Origin: CAZJUR01 sp964549525
GTDB taxonomy: Bacteria; Patescibacteriota; Saccharimonadia; Saccharimonadales; Saccharimonadaceae
Reading direction: 5' to 3'
Assembly: GCA_964549525.1 (NCBI GenBank)
Contig: CAZJUR010000005.1
Span: 1-62,618 of the forward strand
Length of the DNA: 62,618 nucleotides
Below, in pieces: positions 58,785 to 62,618 of this stretch (positions are counted from its first letter, which is position 1; each line of letters opens with the position of its first letter). The position numbers and the translations under genes are program-made. The notes under the pieces were generated by a model. That model saw nothing but the letters and a program-made list of their open reading frames with translations. It had not been told where the DNA came from and did not search any database.

Positions 58785-59819
58785 TTACGCTGATGGTCGA
58801 TTTGATTCAATGATAAAAGTTTCGTCCATCATCAAACTAGTTTCTATATATTGAGAATAGCCAGAATAATGCGTTGAATCTGGAAATGCAGCATAGCCAT
58901 ATATAGCAGGTATGTATATATCCTCATCTATGCTTACCCTGCCGTTATCTTTGTATGCATATTGAGGTGTAAATACTATTTCCACTGGCATCATATATAT
59001 CTTAGATGGTGTCGTTGCATATTGAAAAGTATTCTTTACATTTTGAAATCCTTGATGATGCACAGTGTATGGAAGAGGTTCATACATATCAAGTTGAGAT
59101 GCAATATAGTATTCGATTGATTTTTTTAATTCATGAAAGGTAGATTCTATGTATTGTATTTTCATTTTTGTGTTAAATTTTGCCCAATCGAACGGTTTTC
59201 TGTGTTGTGACGATAGTTCTTTATATAGTTTAAACTGACTAAGACGACTTATGGCATCGGTGACAGACGAAGCATTCAGAAGAATTTCGTCCAGTTCCAT
59301 TAGTATTTCTGGTGCTTCTTGTTCTAAATTTTCACGAATCTGACTATCTGTTAATCCCTCTTCACAGAGTATGATATCTTCAATTCGAGCCCATGCTCCA
59401 ACCTGATTGATAATTCTAACTCCTTCCATAACCTCTTGAGGTTCTTCGTCGTATAGAAAACAGTGTCCTATTTCCATCTTGCCATTAATATATTGCGTTG
59501 AAAATCCATGTGAGATAACTGATAAATTGTCGACATATTCTTGCGTATCATGATCAAAATACATATGTGTAGCATCTTGAATATTTGCTGGCGAGATATG
59601 TCCACTTAATCGTAAAGACTGACCCATATATTGCCACCGAACATCAAACTCTCTTTGCGCTTCTTGACAGAGTTTTTTTTGTTCCTCTGAAGATAATCTT
59701 GATTCTGCAAGTGCTTGATTGAAAGCGATTGTATCTTGATGCAACCTTTCTACTTTAGGATTTGATAAAATTCCCATATCTATTTTAGAAAAATCAAATT
59801 CTGATTTGAATTCACTCAT
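58785..59819 (-). CDS. Unknown protein, 344 residues (paired with next gene)
   Basis: Soluble, acidic, no membrane segment. It begins SEFKSEFDFSKIDMGILSNPKVERLHQD and has a helical first half. The strand-rich C-terminal part reads IYMMPVEIVFTPQYAYKDNGRVSIDEDIYIPAIYGYAAFPDS. No motif recognised. It starts 8 bases inside the upstream unknown gene, so the two are translationally coupled and probably act together. Aromatic- and Asp-rich composition is similar in both. Confidence 0.6.
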   Translation of the reverse strand: MSEFKSEFDFSKIDMGILSNPKVERLHQDTIAFNQALAESRLSSEEQKKLCQEAQREFDVRWQYMGQSLRLSGHISPANIQDATHMYFDHDTQEYVDNLSVISHGFSTQYINGKMEIGHCFLYDEEPQEVMEGVRIINQVGAWARIEDIILCEEGLTDSQIRENLEQEAPEILMELDEILLNASSVTDAISRLSQFKLYKELSSQHRKPFDWAKFNTKMKIQYIESTFHELKKSIEYYIASQLDMYEPLPYTVHHQGFQNVKNTFQYATTPSKIYMMPVEIVFTPQYAYKDNGRVSIDEDIYIPAIYGYAAFPDSTHYSGYSQYIETSLMMDETFIIESNRPSA

Positions 59820-60705
59820 ATATCATTTCCATATCATTTATTTTTTGAAACGGAATTCTGACCACATCTTTTTGGTCATCTTCAAGAAACACATATGGTA
59901 TAAATATTTTTTTCGATGACGTTGTCTGAATTATGTCAAAAAAGACTGCAATTGGTGTGCCGACCACAGTTATATTTTCGTTATTCTCCGCTAGTGATGG
60001 AACCCACGCACTATTTTCTCTATAATCCACTTGACGAGATTCTAAGGTAAGTTTGTCACAGTGAAAAAAAGCTGTATAACAACTATGTTCAAGATATGCT
60101 TGTGTATCTCCAATTTTGTCAGGATTTAAATGTTTTATGGGTGCTATGAGATTCATAAATCCAAAATGATCACTTTTCTCTTGTATTTCTTGTTCGCAAT
60201 GCATATATATTTTTTGTGACATATTTTTTGTTTTAATACAACTGATATTTTTGATGGACTTTTCATACTCTTTTATAAAATCATTGTGAAGGTCATTATA
60301 AAAACAAAGCTCAGACGTTCTTACTGGAGCTATAAATTTATGTATTTGGCCGTCGTGATCATCAGAATATGCACCTCCATAGACGACTGTATCATTTATT
60401 TTTTTTAAACCCTCTACTACAACATTATGGAGTTTTGGGTAGAAGCGGTCATTATACCAATCATACTCATACGTTGGGATTAAATCTTCTGCATCATATA
60501 GCTGGATGTCGTCTTTTTCATGCTTCAAAACCTGAATTCCACTCCCGCAAATGGTTGCGTCTTGGTATGCGATGATATCATCTATTTGATTTTGTGTCCT
60601 GCGCATTTCCTCTTCCGTTAGTGAGTCCGGTGATTCGGCGTAATGGCGAATTTTCTCAAATATCGAATGATCAATGATTCGTTCGTGATTTTGCGGATGA
60701 CTCAA
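59812..60705 (-). CDS. Unknown protein, 297 residues (paired with previous gene)
   Basis: The start is TTG 60705 with AAGGAAG 8 bases upstream, a rare start codon but a good ribosome site. The N-terminus reads SHPQNHERIIDHSIFEKIRHYAE; the middle has YEYDWYNDRFYPKLHNVVVEGLKKINDTVVYGGAYSDDHDG. The C-terminal strands (PIAVFFDIIQTTSSKKIFIPYVFLEDD) faintly echo the C-terminal part of the partner, so the two may be distant paralogues. No known family and no signal peptide. Function unknown. Confidence 0.6.
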   Translation of the reverse strand: MSHPQNHERIIDHSIFEKIRHYAESPDSLTEEEMRRTQNQIDDIIAYQDATICGSGIQVLKHEKDDIQLYDAEDLIPTYEYDWYNDRFYPKLHNVVVEGLKKINDTVVYGGAYSDDHDGQIHKFIAPVRTSELCFYNDLHNDFIKEYEKSIKNISCIKTKNMSQKIYMHCEQEIQEKSDHFGFMNLIAPIKHLNPDKIGDTQAYLEHSCYTAFFHCDKLTLESRQVDYRENSAWVPSLAENNENITVVGTPIAVFFDIIQTTSSKKIFIPYVFLEDDQKDVVRIPFQKINDMEMIYE

Positions 60706-60757
60706 TGAAATATCTTCCTTTTGCCGCCCACCGATAAATTAAGTTTATTTTTTTATT

Positions 60758-60979
60758 TTAGCATGCAATGAGTTCACGAGGAGTATTTTGAACGTGCGAT
60801 TGCTCTTCTTCTACACAAGTTATATTTATTTCTATATTGTCGTACTCATTTATAGAACGAAAGAAACCCTCAGTTAAATACTGATTGCAAGCATGATCAT
60901 TATAGAGATAAATCTGGATAAATCGATTTGGTGGTTTCGCTAATTTCACGTCGTAGCTGCGGAAACGGCACGCCCTCAC
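60758..60979 (-). CDS. Doubtful small ORF overlapping the end of lysS
   Basis: 73 codons, of which the first 27 overlap lysS in another phase. The 47 codons after the lysS stop read like real protein (NQYLTEGFFRSINEYDNIEINITCVEEEQ). Either a short gene starts inside lysS, or this is the remnant of a degraded gene related to the unknown pair downstream. No ribosome site or promoter is evident. Without it, 60706-60899 has no gene. Confidence 0.3.
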   Translation of the reverse strand: MRACRFRSYDVKLAKPPNRFIQIYLYNDHACNQYLTEGFFRSINEYDNIEINITCVEEEQSHVQNTPRELIAC

Positions 60980-62426
60980 GCGCGGTCACACCTTCGAGCA
61001 TCCAAAATATACGCTCGCTATGGCCATACCCACAAGCAGGCGGCATACCATATTCTAAGGCCTCGACATAATCGATATCCATCATCATAGCCTCATCGTC
61101 ACCTGCATCCCGTAAGGCTTGTTGTTCTTTGAAACGATGTAATTGATCTATGGGATCATTCAACTCACTATAGGCTTTACAGGCTTCTGTGCCGCCAAGA
61201 ATGAGGTTAAATTGTTCGGTTAAAGCTGGATTACCTGGTTGCGTTTTAGCGAGTGGCTGTAAAAAAGTTGGGATGTCAATGAGAAATGCAGGACCTGGTA
61301 GTTCGACTCTAACTTTTTTCCAGAGTTTATCGATACCACGACCAATACTATCGGTTTTCTCTACTTCAAGTCCATGCTCTTTTAAATTATTGGATATTTC
61401 ACCTATTGTTGTATTAAAAACATCAATATTATACTGTTTTTTGATTGTTTCAACAAAACTAATCGTTGGAAAATCTTCATCATGACCCAAATCAACTGTT
61501 TGTCCATTTGCTAAAGTAAACGATCTTTTTTGCCAAGTTGTATCAGCAATATATCTGATCATATCTTGGGTTAATTGCATTCCTGCCTTCCAGTCTGCGT
61601 AGGCCCAATACCACTCCATCGCTACATGTTCTGGCAAATGCTCGTCGCTGTAGTTTTCATTACGAAAGCGCGGACCAATGTCAAACACTTGCTCATAACC
61701 ACCCACCAATAGACGTTTTAACGGAAGCTCATGGCTAATACGAAGATAAAAATCTTGATCGAGTGCATCCATGTGAGTCACAAATGGATTAGCGTCGGCA
61801 CCCCCAGCAATATTTTCAAGCACTGGAATATTGATTTCTGTAAAGCCGCGACTTAACAAAAAATCTCTCGTTGCTTTCCAAAACGCACTACGACGGAGAT
61901 AGCGCTGATATACCTCCTTATTAACGTTTGTATCAATATACCTTCTTCTGAGGCGTTCTTCCTTATTGTTAAAACCTTCTTGCTGCACGGGAAGAGGGCG
62001 TAAACTTTTTGTCAACAAGCACAGCTCACGAGCATGAATCGATATTTCGCCAGTTTTGGTTTTAATGAGTGCACCACCAATTGCAACAAAATCTCCTGTA
62101 TCGAGTAGCGAAAGATCATTGAGACCAATTACATTTTTCTCAGAATCGGTGGGATAAAGCTCAGTGCTAATAAATATTTGTAATTCGCCTACTCCGTCTT
62201 TGAGAACTATAAATGCAATTTTCCCAAATTTACGAATACTCGTAATCCTACCTTGTACGGTAAAATCTTGGTTTTGAAATGTATCAAAATTATTTTTTGC
62301 AGCTTGCGTCGTAATAGGATTACCGATTTGGACGCTGCTTTTAGAGGGGTACGGCTCGATCCCCAATTCTCGTAAGGCTTGCAATTTCCGCAAGCGCTCA
62401 TCGCGATAATCTTTTAGTGTGGCCAT
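60900..62426 (-). CDS. lysS: Lysyl-tRNA synthetase (class II)
   Basis: 508 residues. An N-terminal OB fold (FTVQGRITSIRKFGKIAFIVLKDGVGELQIF) precedes the class II core with YLRISHELPLKRLLVGGYEQVFDIGPRFRNENYSDEHLPEHVAMEWY (motif 2). Motif 3 is GMPPACGYGHSERIFWML, where the common bacterial form is GLGIGIDR; the essential Arg is kept. It charges tRNA-Lys. TATAAT (62440-62435) lies 8 bases before ATG 62426, with AAGGGG between. It follows greA by 31 bases, a frequent pairing. Confidence 0.95.
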   Translation of the reverse strand: MATLKDYRDERLRKLQALRELGIEPYPSKSSVQIGNPITTQAAKNNFDTFQNQDFTVQGRITSIRKFGKIAFIVLKDGVGELQIFISTELYPTDSEKNVIGLNDLSLLDTGDFVAIGGALIKTKTGEISIHARELCLLTKSLRPLPVQQEGFNNKEERLRRRYIDTNVNKEVYQRYLRRSAFWKATRDFLLSRGFTEINIPVLENIAGGADANPFVTHMDALDQDFYLRISHELPLKRLLVGGYEQVFDIGPRFRNENYSDEHLPEHVAMEWYWAYADWKAGMQLTQDMIRYIADTTWQKRSFTLANGQTVDLGHDEDFPTISFVETIKKQYNIDVFNTTIGEISNNLKEHGLEVEKTDSIGRGIDKLWKKVRVELPGPAFLIDIPTFLQPLAKTQPGNPALTEQFNLILGGTEACKAYSELNDPIDQLHRFKEQQALRDAGDDEAMMMDIDYVEALEYGMPPACGYGHSERIFWMLEGVTAREGVPFPQLRREISETTKSIYPDLSL

Positions 62427-62434
62427 TACCCCTT

Positions 62435-62440
62435 ATTATA
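62435..62440 (-). promoter_or_regulatory. -10 TATAAT of lysS
   Basis: A consensus hexamer 8 bases before ATG 62426. An AAGGGG lies between, which could also serve as a ribosome site on a transcript coming from greA. Confidence 0.45.
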
Positions 62441-62457
62441 GCTCACAGTTCAGCGCA

Positions 62458-62618
62458 TTAGCTAATCTTCTCGACTTTATAAGTAGTTTTACCTTTTGGA
62501 GTCTCAATCTGTACACTTTCAGCAACTTTTTTACCAATAAGTGCAGCTCCTAACGGCGATTCGTTGCTGATTTTTGCTTCAAGTGGATCAGCCTCTACTG
62601 GACCAACAATGGTATAAA
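62458..62618 (-). CDS. greA: Transcription elongation factor GreA, C-terminal part (truncated by window)
   Basis: Reading the minus strand from the window edge gives YTIVGPVEADPLEAKISNES, then PLGAALIGKKVAE and a final strand ending KTTYKVEKIS, then TAA at 62460-62458. The VGPxEADP...ISxESPLGxALxGKK pattern is the FKBP-like C-terminal domain of GreA. The N-terminal coiled coil lies beyond the window. GreA restarts backtracked RNA polymerase. The pattern is unmistakable despite the short length. Confidence 0.93.
   Translation of the reverse strand, partial: YTIVGPVEADPLEAKISNESPLGAALIGKKVAESVQIETPKGKTTYKVEKIS

Overview
The window looks like a chromosome segment of a Patescibacterium (candidate phyla radiation), most likely Candidatus Saccharibacteria (TM7). 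This assignment is inferred, not proven. It rests on a short division/wall cluster (mraZ-rsmH-ftsL-ftsI-mraY-ftsW-murG-ftsQ), an orphan TraD/VirB4-like ATPase, a sigma region 4 protein fused to HARE-type winged helices, small Excalibur, LOR and CYTH proteins, very tight gene packing and the absence of biosynthetic operons. UGA is used as an ordinary stop and a release factor 2 gene is present, so this is not a UGA-recoding lineage.

Layout. Bases 1-3130 look accessory: the 3' end of a type IIG/Eco57I-like methyltransferase, a large unknown membrane protein, an unknown 183-residue protein and a DUF1508 protein. 3.4-6.1 kb holds a sensor kinase and response regulator. 6.2-17.7 kb, mostly on the plus strand, is housekeeping and DNA metabolism: rRNA pseudouridine synthase, der, pth, dprA, topA, the sigma4/HARE protein and the TraD-like ATPase, with a ZIP transporter and a probable structured small RNA on the minus strand. 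18.2-26.8 kb is the minus-strand division and cell-wall cluster, led by mraZ with MraZ-box-like repeats. 26.9-38.1 kb mixes small enzymes and membrane proteins with glyS, recO fused by 4-base overlaps to a second two-component system, xseA/xseB and a flippase-like membrane protein. 38.1-48.4 kb holds a TRM11-like methylase, rpmA, a third response regulator, ctp-pcsB-ftsX-ftsE, a pilin, prfB, murI and murD. 48.4-62.6 kb is minus strand: M16 peptidase, secA, hpf, serS, an ABC exporter pair, tgt, two unknown genes, lysS and the end of greA.

Regulation. The most general signal is where promoters sit. About twenty genes have a TATAAT-like hexamer 6-10 bases before the start codon, implying leaderless or nearly leaderless mRNAs, while many genes inside operons carry clear Shine-Dalgarno sequences. 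Further regulatory candidates are a minus-strand RNA with its own promoter and terminator beside dprA, a 25-base inverted repeat framing the mraZ-rsmH spacer, a 19-codon ORF plus hairpin between rsmH and ftsL, and a UGA-ended ORF just before prfB.

Limits. All calls come from reading the sequence by eye. Family names come from recognised motifs, with no database search, no computed folding and no expression data. No tRNA, rRNA, CRISPR array or insertion sequence was seen.
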